NCBI RefSeq assembly: GCF_900167525.1
Contig: NZ_FUZQ01000002.1
Span: 248,001 to 312,000, forward strand
Source of the DNA: Krasilnikoviella flava
GTDB taxonomy: Bacteria > Actinomycetota > Actinomycetes > Actinomycetales > Cellulomonadaceae
Direction of reading: 5' to 3'
DNA: 64,000 bases
Shown here in pieces: positions 25,262 through 42,748 of this stretch. Numbering within the stretch: position 1 is the stretch's first letter; each line of letters starts with the position of its first letter. Under the pieces are notes generated by a model. It was not told the DNA's origin. It did not search any database and saw only the letters and a program-made list of their open reading frames with translations. A program made the position numbers and the translations under genes.

Positions 25262-27100
25262 GTGACCGAGAGCCCTGTGGGACCGATGCCGAGCAGGCCT
25301 GAGCCGAGGATCCGGTTCCTGGACCCCAGCACGGCTCGACGGAGCCCTGGTCAGCGCCAGGTCGGATCGACCTGGTACGTGGCCGATCGTCTGCTGGTCC
25401 GCGGCGGCCTCCCTGACTCGATCCGTGGCCGCCTCCGTGCTCCGGAGGGCGCTTCTGGGCTGCCGGCGGTTCTCTCCCTGGAGCCGAGCGGGGACGAGGA
25501 CGCGGCCGCCGCCGGTTTCGAGCGGGCGGCTCGTCGCCAGGGGTGCCACGTCGGCGTCGAGGTCAGGTACCGGCACGGGGCCGAGCCCGCCGCGGACGCG
25601 CAGCCCCTCGACCTGGTCGACGAGGACCAGGGCTTCGTGCTCCGGCTGATCGCGGACCGGCCCGACGTGCAGCCGGACGCCTGGGAGGTCCTCGAGGAAG
25701 ACGCTCGCGACGAGTCCACCCCCTGGACCCTCAGTCTTGATCACGTGATGACGGCGCTCCCGTTCACGACTCACCCGTTCACGACTCACCCCTTCACGAC
25801 CCATCCGTTCACGACCCATCCGTTCACGACTCATCCGTTCACGACTCACCCGTTTGCGGCGCAGCCGTTCACGACTCACCCCTTCACGACCCACGGGATG
25901 GCGGAATACGGGGTGCCTGGTAGTGGTGGCCGGTCGCCGGTGGCATGGCTCGGGGCCCCGCCGACGCGCCGGGTCCGGGACGACGGAGACGAGTCGCGGA
26001 CCCCGGACGGCGCGGTCCGCCCGGTGGTAGCGATCGTCGACACAGGGATCGGGACCCATCCGTGGTTCGGTACCTATGGTCTCGATGCCGACCAGGACGA
26101 GGGCAACGGTGTGGTGATCCGCGGGTCGAAGCTGCCCGACGGTCCCATCGGGACCTACCCGGTGCCGGAGCTGCCCGAGGAGGACGCCGAGATCGGTGGT
26201 GCGAGCACCGCCCCCCTGACGGGGCCCCTCGATCCTGTCGCGGGGCACGGGACGTTCATCGCGGGGATCGTGCACCAGACCTGCCCTGACGCGCGACTTC
26301 TCCCGGTGCGTGTGGTCGGGGGGGCCGGTGCCGCGATCGAGTCCGAGGTGATCGAGTCATTGCGGCGACTGCTGCGGTTCCACCGCCAGGGACTCGCAGG
26401 GGAGGCGGGCTACGTCGCGGTCGACGTGGTGGTCCTCCCGATGGGCTATTACCACGAGCAGCCGGAAGACCTGCAGTGGGACCACCCGCTCTCCGACGTG
26501 CTGGCCCGCCTGCGTGACTCCGGGGTCGCGGTCGTCGTGGCCGCGGGCAATGACGGCGAGACGCGTCCCGAGTTCCCCGCCGCGTTCGCGCCCGAGGTGG
26601 ACCGGCGTGCTACCCCGCCCCGGATCGTTCGCGCACGGGACACGAGCGTGCAACGGCCCCCGATCCTCGCTGTAGGTGCCGCCAACCCCGACGGGTCGAC
26701 GGCATTGTTCAGCAACGACGGCCCCTGGGTGACGTGCGTCCGTCCCGGTGCGGCGGTGGTGAGCACCGTGCCACGGACTCTCGACGGCCCGAGCACGCCG
26801 TCGCTCCGCACCCGGGAACGGTTTGCCGACGCCGTGCGCTCGACGATCGATCCGGAGGGGTTCCAGGGAGGATTCGCTACCTGGAGCGGTACGTCGTTCG
26901 CCGCTCCCGTCCTTGCGGGTGAGATCGCCAGAGAGCTGCTCGCCGAGCGGAGTCGACCGGCCCTTCCGGCGGACGCTACGCTCGCGGGATCGGCCGATCG
27001 GGCCGATCGAGACGGCGAGGCGCGGGTGGCAGCGATCTGGCGAGCCATCTCCGGGGCGACGGGAGGCCTGTCGTTCGACGAGGCGTCAACCCCGGGGTGA
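25262..27100 (+). CDS. Cytoplasmic subtilisin-like (S8) serine protease with PFTTH repeats
   Basis: The 612-residue protein has no signal peptide. Residues 1-165 form an N-terminal domain. Residues 167-211 are nine tandem PFTTH-type pentapeptides. The S8 domain follows, with a full catalytic set: Asp260 (VAIVDTGIG), His329 (GHGTFIAGIV), oxyanion Asn430 (VAAGNDGE) and Ser545 (GTSFAAPV). The GTG start is preceded by GAGGAGG. It lies 67 bp after the partner gene and 17 bp before the CHAT gene. It should be an active intracellular protease, possibly activated by or activating the CHAT protein. The adjacent exported peptide ends in a matching HPFSSH. Confidence 0.93.
   Translation: MTESPVGPMPSRPEPRIRFLDPSTARRSPGQRQVGSTWYVADRLLVRGGLPDSIRGRLRAPEGASGLPAVLSLEPSGDEDAAAAGFERAARRQGCHVGVEVRYRHGAEPAADAQPLDLVDEDQGFVLRLIADRPDVQPDAWEVLEEDARDESTPWTLSLDHVMTALPFTTHPFTTHPFTTHPFTTHPFTTHPFTTHPFAAQPFTTHPFTTHGMAEYGVPGSGGRSPVAWLGAPPTRRVRDDGDESRTPDGAVRPVVAIVDTGIGTHPWFGTYGLDADQDEGNGVVIRGSKLPDGPIGTYPVPELPEEDAEIGGASTAPLTGPLDPVAGHGTFIAGIVHQTCPDARLLPVRVVGGAGAAIESEVIESLRRLLRFHRQGLAGEAGYVAVDVVVLPMGYYHEQPEDLQWDHPLSDVLARLRDSGVAVVVAAGNDGETRPEFPAAFAPEVDRRATPPRIVRARDTSVQRPPILAVGAANPDGSTALFSNDGPWVTCVRPGAAVVSTVPRTLDGPSTPSLRTRERFADAVRSTIDPEGFQGGFATWSGTSFAAPVLAGEIARELLAERSRPALPADATLAGSADRADRDGEARVAAIWRAISGATGGLSFDEASTPG
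25760..25894 (+). repeat. Nine tandem 15-bp repeats (PFTTH array) in the subtilase gene
   Basis: Nine 15-bp units encode PFTTH six times, PFAAQ once, then PFTTH twice. Units differ by synonymous changes (CAC/CAT, ACT/ACC, CCG/CCC), so the peptide is more conserved than the DNA; this suggests selection on protein sequence. The array lies between the N-terminal domain and the catalytic domain of the S8 protease. Confidence 0.95.
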
Positions 27101-27117
27101 TGCACGAGGGGTGAGGC

Positions 27118-29679
27118 ATGAGCGACGCGCTGGCGGCCGTCCGCGCCGAGGTCGACGAGATCCGGACGCACGCGCGCGCTCACCGACAGTTCGCGAGCGC
27201 ACTCGACCGTTATCAGAAGGCCCTGGTGCGGCTCGACGCGCTGGAGTCGATCGGGACAGAGGACCGTGTCGCCGCCGTGCGGGCGCGGGTGCTGGTCGGG
27301 ATCGCCGCGTGCGAGGGGGAACTCGGCGCGGACCGCGAGGTGGTCCTGGCAACGCTCGCCGCCGCGGCGGCGACGGCGCTCCGAGCCCAGAGCGCGGAGA
27401 TGGTGGCCCTCGTCCACGCGAACCTCGGCCTGCAGCTCCTGCGCTCGGGTGACCATGACGACGCCAGGCGCGAGCTCGACGCGGCTCTGGAAGGTCTGGT
27501 GGACGAGTCGGAGATGCTTCCGGTGCTCATCAACCGTGGCTCTCTCCGACTCGAGATCGGAGCCATCGACGATGCCGTGGACGATCTCCAGCGGTGTTTG
27601 GACATCGCGCGGGAGGTAGGGGACGAGCAACTGATCCCGATGGCCGAGCACAACCTGGGCTATGCCTTCTTCCTCGGGGGTGACCTGCCGGCGGCGCTCC
27701 GTGCGATGGACGCAGCCGCGGAGTCGGCACCACCAGAGCATGCGGGCGTCGGGCTGATGGACAAGGCCACGGTCCTCTACGAGGCGGGTCTTCTGACGGA
27801 TGCGGAAACCGCGCTCGGCCGGGCTGCGGAGATCCTCGATGCCACGGGTGGGGCACGAGACCTGTTGGACGCAGAGCTCGAGCGGGCCCGGTGCCTGGTG
27901 GGCCTGGCCCGGTTCGCCGAGGCGCAAGCACTCGCCGAGCAGGTCCGCGACCAGGCTCGCAGAGCGGGACACGGGATCATGGCGCTGCGCGCGGAGTTCG
28001 TGGGCCTGGACTCGAGGTTCGGCCGGATGGTCGAGAGGACGTCGACCGCGCAGGCCCTCCGGTTGGCCAAAGCAGCTGACGAGCTCTGTCGTCGTGCGGA
28101 GGAACAGCACGGAGCGGAGCGAGTCCTCATCGATGCCCGGCTGCTCGCAGCGGAGGCGTGGGCACGATCCGGGAGATTCGACCGTTCGCAGGCCGACCTG
28201 CTTGCGCTGCCTCCCGCCTCGGGGATGGCGCTCGGGGCTCGGGTGCGTGCGGAAGTCGTCTCGGCCCTGTGCGGCTACGGGGCCGGCATGCGCCGGTCCG
28301 GCCTGGCGGCGGTGCGTCGGGGGTATCGGCTGCTCGCTGAGCAGCGTCAGCAGCTCGGGGCCGTCGAGGCGGTGACCGCCGCAGCGGTCCACGGGATCAG
28401 GCTCCAGGGCGTGGACATCGACGCCGCCCTGCGCTCCACCTCGCCCGATCCGCTCTTCGACGCGCTGGAACGAGGGCGCGCGACGTTCGCCGGCTCGGGT
28501 CGTGTGCGACCTCCGGACGACCCGCGTACGGCGGAGCTCGTGGTGTCGGCCAGACGCCTCATGGAGAACGCCCGGCAGCTCAGGGGCAGCGAGCACGCCG
28601 GGGACGGCGAAGGCGGGCGCGGCGCCGACCTGCACCGTGACGCTCGCCGGCTGCAGCACCAGGCGAGGGAGCGGACGTGGCACTCGGGTGGGGTCGCCGG
28701 CGTGCCGACACCGGCCTCGGCGAGGGAGCTCCGGTCCGACCTTCGTGCGTCGGGCTCCGACCGGGTCGTGCTCAACCTGACCATGAACGGTGGGCGGGTA
28801 CGCGCGGTTCGCCTTGATGCTGACGGTGCGCGGCTGCTCGACCTCGGACCGCTGTCGCCATACCTGGAGCTCGTGCGGCGGATCCGCGCCGACCAGCAGG
28901 TGCTGGCGAACCGCATGCTGCCGACACCGATGCGGGAGGTCGTGCTCACCTCGCTGCGCGGCGCGCTGCGCCGTCTCGACGGCCTTCTACTCGGCACGCT
29001 CGACGTCGCAGGTCGGCACGTCTACGTCGCAGCCCGCGACAGGATCGTCTCGTTGCCGTGGGCGGCGTTGCCCTCCCGGCGAGGGTTGTCGACGGTCGTC
29101 AACTCCTGGGTGGCCCGAGGACACGCGGACTGGTCGCCCGGACCTGGGCTCTCGGTCGCCGGGTCCGGTCTGGTCCATGCTGTGACGGAGGCGGAGCAGG
29201 TCGCGGCGACGTGGGGGAGTGGTGCCACGCTCCTGACCGGCCCGGACGCCACCTGCGCCGCGGTGTCGCAGGCCCTCGAGGGCGCCCCCGTGGTCCACAT
29301 CGCCGCTCACGGGACCCACGAGCCGGACAACCCGGTGTTCTCGAGCCTTCTTCTGGCCGACGGTCCGCTGTTCGCCCACGAGCTGGACGGGCGCGATCTG
29401 TCGCGGTCGGTGATGGTCCTGTCGGCGTGCGACGTCGGCTCGGCGAGCATCCGGCACGGTGGTGAGCCGCTGGGGCTGACGAGCGTGCTGCTGCGCATGG
29501 GTGCCCGGGCCGTGATCGCCAGCGTCGCACCGCTACGGGACGACGTCGCCGTCCGTGTGATGCCCGCGCTGCACCATGGGCTCCGTGACGGGTTGCGGCC
29601 GGGGGCGGCCCTCGCCCGTGCCGTGGCGGACGAGCCCGAGCCGGTGCCCCTGGTGTGCTTCGGCCCCCTCGTCCTGTGA
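27118..29679 (+). CDS. TPR-CHAT caspase-like protease
   Basis: The 853-residue protein begins with a long helical TPR-type array (residues about 1-450, repeats such as LVHANLGLQLLRSGDHDDAR and AEHNLGYAFFLGGDLPAAL). A charged linker follows, then a C-terminal CHAT domain. The caspase dyad is visible: His731 in VHIAAHGTHEP and Cys771 in MVLSACDVGSA. TPR-CHAT proteins are cysteine proteases activated through their helical sensor part; known examples act in bacterial immunity and programmed death. It is coupled to the S8 protease 17 bp upstream, implying a two-protease cascade. Its natural substrate is unknown. Confidence 0.93.
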   Translation: MSDALAAVRAEVDEIRTHARAHRQFASALDRYQKALVRLDALESIGTEDRVAAVRARVLVGIAACEGELGADREVVLATLAAAAATALRAQSAEMVALVHANLGLQLLRSGDHDDARRELDAALEGLVDESEMLPVLINRGSLRLEIGAIDDAVDDLQRCLDIAREVGDEQLIPMAEHNLGYAFFLGGDLPAALRAMDAAAESAPPEHAGVGLMDKATVLYEAGLLTDAETALGRAAEILDATGGARDLLDAELERARCLVGLARFAEAQALAEQVRDQARRAGHGIMALRAEFVGLDSRFGRMVERTSTAQALRLAKAADELCRRAEEQHGAERVLIDARLLAAEAWARSGRFDRSQADLLALPPASGMALGARVRAEVVSALCGYGAGMRRSGLAAVRRGYRLLAEQRQQLGAVEAVTAAAVHGIRLQGVDIDAALRSTSPDPLFDALERGRATFAGSGRVRPPDDPRTAELVVSARRLMENARQLRGSEHAGDGEGGRGADLHRDARRLQHQARERTWHSGGVAGVPTPASARELRSDLRASGSDRVVLNLTMNGGRVRAVRLDADGARLLDLGPLSPYLELVRRIRADQQVLANRMLPTPMREVVLTSLRGALRRLDGLLLGTLDVAGRHVYVAARDRIVSLPWAALPSRRGLSTVVNSWVARGHADWSPGPGLSVAGSGLVHAVTEAEQVAATWGSGATLLTGPDATCAAVSQALEGAPVVHIAAHGTHEPDNPVFSSLLLADGPLFAHELDGRDLSRSVMVLSACDVGSASIRHGGEPLGLTSVLLRMGARAVIASVAPLRDDVAVRVMPALHHGLRDGLRPGAALARAVADEPEPVPLVCFGPLVL

Positions 29680-29782
29680 TGTGGACGACATCTTGCGCTC
29701 ACCCCGCCCGCCGCCGTTGTGATGTGGCTGCCGATCTCAACAGCCCGCCGCTGGGCTGGGACAACCGACGGAAGGACGTTCG

Positions 29783-29905
29783 ATGAAGACACGTGCCACC
29801 CGCGTCATCGCTGGTCTGCTGCTCGCCGCCACCGCCGTGGTCGGCGCCGCTGCTACGGCATCGGCGGAGCCCCCGGGCCCGCAGCATCCGTTCAGCTCTC
29901 ACTGA
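29783..29905 (+). CDS. Exported 40-residue peptide ending in HPFSSH
   Basis: A short gene with a strong ribosome site (GGAAGGA, 7 bp before the ATG) encodes a classical signal peptide. It has MKTR, a hydrophobic core (VIAGLLLAATAVVGAAA) and a signal-peptidase site after ATASA. The predicted mature peptide is only EPPGPQHPFSSH. Its C-terminus nearly matches the PFTTH units of the subtilase encoded 4 kb upstream. It follows the CHAT gene by 103 bp and precedes a strong terminator, so it is probably the last gene of the cassette. A short membrane-inserted peptide is the alternative reading. No homologue is recognised. Confidence 0.72.
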   Translation: MKTRATRVIAGLLLAATAVVGAAATASAEPPGPQHPFSSH

Positions 29906-29929
29906 CGGCAACAGGTCCCCGTCTGTGAG

Positions 29930-29969
29930 CGGGCGGTGGGTCGGCCCGAGCGTGCCGACCCACCGCCCG
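29930..29969 (+). terminator. Intrinsic terminator after the peptide gene
   Basis: A 16-bp perfect stem (CGGGCGGTGGGTCGGC and its complement) closes an 8-nt loop and is followed by TCGTCGTGT. It separates the protease/peptide cassette from the rplJ leader that begins just after it. Confidence 0.85.
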
Positions 29970-29989
29970 TCGTCGTGTAGAGTTCTCAG

Positions 29990-30160
29990 GTAACCCAAGA
30001 CCGCCGGTCGTCCGACGCTGCCCGGGCTCGCCCAGGAAGCCGAAGGCCGAAGTCCCGTGAAGAGTGCGGGGGCCTGCGTAGGTGACACGACGACGATCAC
30101 ACAGCCTGGCTGTGAGCTCCGAGCCCCGTGCGCACCTGCGCCGGGGCTCTTTTCTTTCGC
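29990..30160 (+). promoter_or_regulatory. Ribosomal protein L10 leader (rplJL mRNA)
   Basis: The 200-bp untranslated region before rplJ contains the GGGGGCCTGCGTAGGTGA segment and flanking helices typical of actinobacterial L10 leaders, to which the L10(L12)4 complex binds. It ends in a terminator hairpin followed by a T-rich run, so control is probably by attenuation: excess L10 would favour termination. Exact boundaries are approximate. Confidence 0.7.
30121..30157 (+). terminator. Attenuator hairpin in the rplJ leader
   Basis: GAGCCCCG pairs with CGGGGCTC (8 bp, 13-nt loop) and is followed by TTTTCTTT, the best U-tract of any terminator in this window. It lies 38 bp before the rplJ start, inside the leader, so it must be bypassed for rplJL expression. 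Confidence 0.8.
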
Positions 30161-30194
30161 AGGGACCGGTGGCACCACCACCGGAAGGATTGCC

Positions 30195-30725
30195 ATGGCG
30201 AGGCCGGACAAGGCAGCCGCTGTCGCGGAGGTCGCGGACAAGTTCCGTGACTCCAACGCGGCGATGCTGACCGAGTACCGCGGGCTCACCGTCGCTCAGC
30301 TCAAGGAGCTGCGTCGGTCGCTCAGCGGCAACGCAACCTACGCCGTGGTGAAGAACACGCTGACGTCCATCGCGGCCAAGGAGGCCGGGATCGACGCGTT
30401 CGAGGCGGACCTCAAGGGTCCCTCCGCGATCGCGTTCGTGACCGGTGACCCGGTCGAGGCCGCCAAGGGTCTGCGTGACTTCGCCAAGGCGAACCCTGCA
30501 CTGGTCATCAAGGGCGGTGTCCTTGACGGGAAGCCGCTGACCGCTGCAGAGGTCACCAAGCTCGCGGACCTCGAGTCCCGCGAGGTCCTGCTGGCCAAGA
30601 CGGTCGGCGCGATGAAGGCCAAGCTCTACCAGGCTGCCTACGCCTTCACCGCGAAGCCGGCCCAGGCCGCTCGCGTCATCGATGCCCTGCGTCAGAAGCA
30701 GGAATCGGAGGCCGCTGCCGCCTGA
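30195..30725 (+). CDS. rplJ: 50S ribosomal protein L10
   Basis: The 176-residue L10 anchors L7/L12 dimers to the stalk base. The rRNA-binding N-terminal domain is clear ([41 protein letters not shown]). The C-terminal helix that carries L7/L12 follows. The ATG at 30195 is preceded by GGAAGGA. Expression is probably limited by the leader attenuator directly upstream, and rplL follows after 83 bp. Confidence 0.97.
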   Translation: MARPDKAAAVAEVADKFRDSNAAMLTEYRGLTVAQLKELRRSLSGNATYAVVKNTLTSIAAKEAGIDAFEADLKGPSAIAFVTGDPVEAAKGLRDFAKANPALVIKGGVLDGKPLTAAEVTKLADLESREVLLAKTVGAMKAKLYQAAYAFTAKPAQAARVIDALRQKQESEAAAA

Positions 30726-30808
30726 CGGCGGTACGGCGAGAACAACCCCCTCTGCTTCTGCCGGGCCCCGCGAGGCCCCAGGACGCACCAACCGAAAGGA
30801 ACGCCATC

Positions 30809-31195
30809 ATGGCGAAGCTCAGCACCGACGAGCTCCTGTCCGCCTTCGAGGAGCTCACGCTCATCGAGCTCAACGAGTTCGTGAAGGCCTTCGAGGAGAA
30901 GTTCGACGTCACCGCCGCGGCCCCGGTCGCCGCTGCCGTCGCCGCCCCCGCCGCCGGCGGTGCCGCCGAGGCCGCTGAGGAGAAGACGGAGTTCGACGTC
31001 ATCCTCGAGGCCGCCGGCGACAAGAAGATCCAGGTCATCAAGGAGGTGCGCGCGCTCACGTCCCTCGGCCTGAAGGAGGCCAAGGACCTGGTCGACGGCG
31101 CCCCCAAGCCGGTCCTGGAGGCCGCGAACAAGGAGACGGCCGACAAGGCCAAGGCTGCCCTCGAGGGCGCCGGCGCCACCGTCACCCTCAAGTGA
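30809..31195 (+). CDS. rplL: 50S ribosomal protein L7/L12
   Basis: This 128-residue stalk protein recruits translation factors. The dimerising N-terminal domain ([20 protein letters not shown]), Ala-rich hinge ([17 protein letters not shown]) and C-terminal factor-binding domain ([20 protein letters not shown]) are all present. It is the last gene of its operon; a strong hairpin follows within 33 bp. Confidence 0.98.
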   Translation: MAKLSTDELLSAFEELTLIELNEFVKAFEEKFDVTAAAPVAAAVAAPAAGGAAEAAEEKTEFDVILEAAGDKKIQVIKEVRALTSLGLKEAKDLVDGAPKPVLEAANKETADKAKAALEGAGATVTLK

Positions 31196-31227
31196 TCGCT
31201 GCGGCCTAGCCGCACATCGCTGTCAGC

Positions 31228-31259
31228 GAGGCCCGCATCCCGTCAGGGGTGCGGGCCTC
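31228..31259 (+). terminator. Intrinsic terminator after rplL
   Basis: GAGGCCCGCATCCC pairs with GGGGTGCGGGCCTC (14 bp with one G-T pair) around a GTCA loop. It separates rplJL from the rpoBC transcription unit. Confidence 0.85.
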
Positions 31260-31468
31260 GCCGCGTCCGCGATCGGTGCCGCGCCGTCGGTGCGCGGGTT
31301 GTGGAGGTGTGGTGTCGTGACCGACGTCGCGCCACCGGCGCCTGGCCCCGGCTCCCTAGCACGGGTTAGGCTGGTACGACAACCGTTTCTTGGGCGGCAT
31401 ATGGCGGCCACCGAGACAACGTCCTCAAGACCCAGAACCGAGGGCGTCCGCTCGTGTGCCCGCGCGAG

Positions 31469-31497
31469 TGGACAAACGACGAAGTTCTGGCTACGCT
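31469..31497 (+). promoter_or_regulatory. Candidate rpoBC promoter
   Basis: TGGACA and TACGCT are separated by 17 bp, giving a predicted leader of about 155 nt before the rpoB start at 31662. The 466-bp gap between rplL and rpoB holds the rplL terminator, this element and a weaker TAGGCT hexamer at 31367. I see no gene or small ORF with a convincing ribosome site in it. Confidence 0.5.
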
Positions 31498-31661
31498 AGC
31501 GCTTTGCGCTCGCTTGTGCCCCGACGCCTCCCCGCCGACGAAGTGCCGCCCTCCACGATCACGTCTTCGTGACTCCTGGACCGGTTCCTCCCGCCGCGGT
31601 CCGGCGCCCGCAGCCTCGCTGAGCGTACAGCGTGCCATCGAACTGCAGGGAAGGACCCCTC

Positions 31662-35174
<3,513 letters not shown>

Positions 35175-35230
35175 TCAGCGACCAGCTGAACTCCACGGAC
35201 ATTTCGAAAGCTTTGAGGAAGTAGGACATC

Positions 35231-39112
<3,882 letters not shown>

Positions 39113-39198
39113 ACCCCACGGGACTCCTCGCTTCGCTGCGGGGACCCGCGGGGACCCTGGCTCCGCTGATCGGTTGATCTCCAGGACGAGGTAGTCCG

Positions 39199-39230
39199 GG
39201 AGGGGCGCACGTCACAGCGTGCGCCCCTCC
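39199..39230 (+). terminator. Intrinsic terminator after rpoC
   Basis: GGAGGGGCGCACG pairs with its exact complement (13 bp, 6-nt loop TCACAG). It ends the rpoBC unit; the promoter for the str operon starts only 8 bp later. Confidence 0.88.
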
Positions 39231-39237
39231 TGAACCT

Positions 39238-39266
39238 TTGACCCCGCTTGCTTCCGCGGGTAATCT
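39238..39266 (+). promoter_or_regulatory. Sigma-A-type promoter of the rpsL-rpsG-fusA operon
   Basis: TTGACC and TAATCT are spaced by exactly 17 bp, the best promoter match in the window, directly after the rpoC terminator. The predicted leader to the rpsL GTG is about 290 nt. No ORF with a ribosome site is visible in that leader, so it may hold RNA structure, but I cannot define one. Confidence 0.75.
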
Positions 39267-39560
39267 TGGAAGCCGTGCCCGTGCCGTCGCGCGCGCATCC
39301 CGCTGTCAGTCCTGAGTCTTCGGCTCGGGCCGGCTGCCGGAGGCGTCGCCGACCTGAGCGCACTGGCACCCCGGGTAGATCGCTCCGGACCGTCCGCGAG
39401 GGCGGGGAGCTGAGCTGATCCGGGCCATCGAGCCGGTGGTAAGTGGCGTAGCGGTCCGCAAGGGCCGCGTGTGCCGCATGCGATCGGCACGCACAAGCCA
39501 GACAGACCACCGTCGAGGGCCGGCCGGCCCTCGTGAGCTCGAGAAGACGACGGAGACGTA

Positions 39561-39935
39561 GTGCCTACGATCCAGCAGCTCGTCCGCAAGGGCCGGAGCA
39601 CGAAGGCGACGGCGTCCAAGACGCCCGCCCTCAAGGCCTCCCCCCAGCGGCGCGGCGTGTGCACGCGCGTGTACACCACCACCCCCAAGAAGCCGAACTC
39701 CGCGCTCCGCAAGGTCGCGCGCGTCAAGCTGTCCTCCGGTACCGAGGTCACGGCGTACATCCCCGGCGTCGGCCACAACCTGCAGGAGCACTCCATCGTG
39801 CTCGTGCGCGGTGGCCGTGTGAAGGACCTCCCGGGTGTCCGCTACAAGATCGTGCGCGGCGCGCTCGACACGCAGGGCGTGAAGAACCGCAAGCAGGGTC
39901 GCAGCAAGTACGGCGCGAAGAAGGAGAAGGCCTGA
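39561..39935 (+). CDS. rpsL: 30S ribosomal protein S12
   Basis: The 124-residue S12 sits at the decoding centre. The two loops altered in streptomycin resistance, [19 protein letters not shown] and [17 protein letters not shown], have the usual sensitive-type Lys residues. Start is GTG. Its TGA shares a base with the ATG of rpsG. Confidence 0.98.
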   Translation: MPTIQQLVRKGRSTKATASKTPALKASPQRRGVCTRVYTTTPKKPNSALRKVARVKLSSGTEVTAYIPGVGHNLQEHSIVLVRGGRVKDLPGVRYKIVRGALDTQGVKNRKQGRSKYGAKKEKA

Positions 39936-40405
39936 TGCCTCGCAAGGGTCCGGCCCCCAAGCGGCCGCTCATCGTCGACCCCGTCTACGGGTCGCCCGTC
40001 GTGACGCAGCTGATCAACAAGGTCCTGCTCGACGGCAAGAAGTCCACCGCCGAGGCGATCGTCTACGGCGCCCTCGAGGGCGTCCGTGCCAAGACGGACC
40101 AGGACCCGGTCGTCGTGCTCAAGCGCGCGCTGGAGAACATCCGCCCGGCGCTCGAGGTCCGCTCCCGCCGTGTCGGTGGCGCCACCTACCAGGTGCCCAT
40201 CGAGGTGCGTCCGGTGCGCTCGACGACGCTCGCGCTGCGCTGGCTCACCGACTTCTCGCGCGCCCGTCGCGAGAAGACGATGACCGAGCGTCTGATGAAC
40301 GAGATCCTCGACGCCTCGAACGGCCTCGGTGCCGCGGTCAAGCGCCGCGAGGACATGCACAAGATGGCCGACTCGAACAAGGCCTTCGCGCACTACCGCT
40401 GGTGA
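39935..40405 (+). CDS. rpsG: 30S ribosomal protein S7
   Basis: The 156-residue S7 organises the 3' major domain of 16S rRNA. Conserved segments are [40 protein letters not shown] and [20 protein letters not shown]. The start is coupled to rpsL (TGATG). A hairpin lies between it and fusA. Confidence 0.98.
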   Translation: MPRKGPAPKRPLIVDPVYGSPVVTQLINKVLLDGKKSTAEAIVYGALEGVRAKTDQDPVVVLKRALENIRPALEVRSRRVGGATYQVPIEVRPVRSTTLALRWLTDFSRARREKTMTERLMNEILDASNGLGAAVKRREDMHKMADSNKAFAHYRW

Positions 40406-40412
40406 TGCGCAC

Positions 40413-40443
40413 GGACGGCCCCGGGCGACCCCCGGGGCCGTCC
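40413..40443 (+). terminator. Hairpin between rpsG and fusA
   Basis: GGACGGCCCCGGG pairs with its exact complement (13 bp, 5-nt loop). No T-run follows, so it may be a partial terminator or an RNA-stabilising element that lowers or separates fusA expression. A second GC-rich inverted repeat (CCGGCCGGCAGCCGG) follows around 40457. Confidence 0.6.
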
Positions 40444-40517
40444 GCGGATCCGGAACCGGCCGGCAGCCGGCCCTCCGGCCCGGCTTCCGACCTTCCACCG
40501 ACAAGGGGTAACGCACC

Positions 40518-42620
<2,103 letters not shown>

Positions 42621-42748
42621 GTCCCCACAGGTCGACGACCAGCACAACCATCAACCTGTAGGAAACCCCGTCGCCCCGCGGGATGTAGGCTTCTTGGCCG
42701 AGTCTCGCAACGTTCGGGAACATCTACCCAAGTCCCAGGAGGACCCCA

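Noticed and set aside
25760-25894. 15-bp tandem repeats as a CRISPR array
   Set aside because: There are no spacers; the units are contiguous, in frame and encode PFTTH.
29675-29727. Repeated TGTGATGTGG as an operator for the peptide gene
   Set aside because: The two 10-bp copies are 43 bp apart and the first overlaps the CHAT stop codon; no promoter geometry supports it.
31367-31372. TAGGCT as the rpoB -10 box
   Set aside because: No acceptable -35 hexamer lies 16-19 bp upstream, while TGGACA-N17-TACGCT further downstream fits better.
39561-39935. Streptomycin-resistance substitutions in S12
   Set aside because: Both relevant Lys residues (in PKKPNS and GRVKDLPG) are of the sensitive type.
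42686-42691. TAGGCT as a separate tuf promoter
   Set aside because: The -35 region (AAACCC) is poor; kept only as a remark because tuf can be read from the str promoter.
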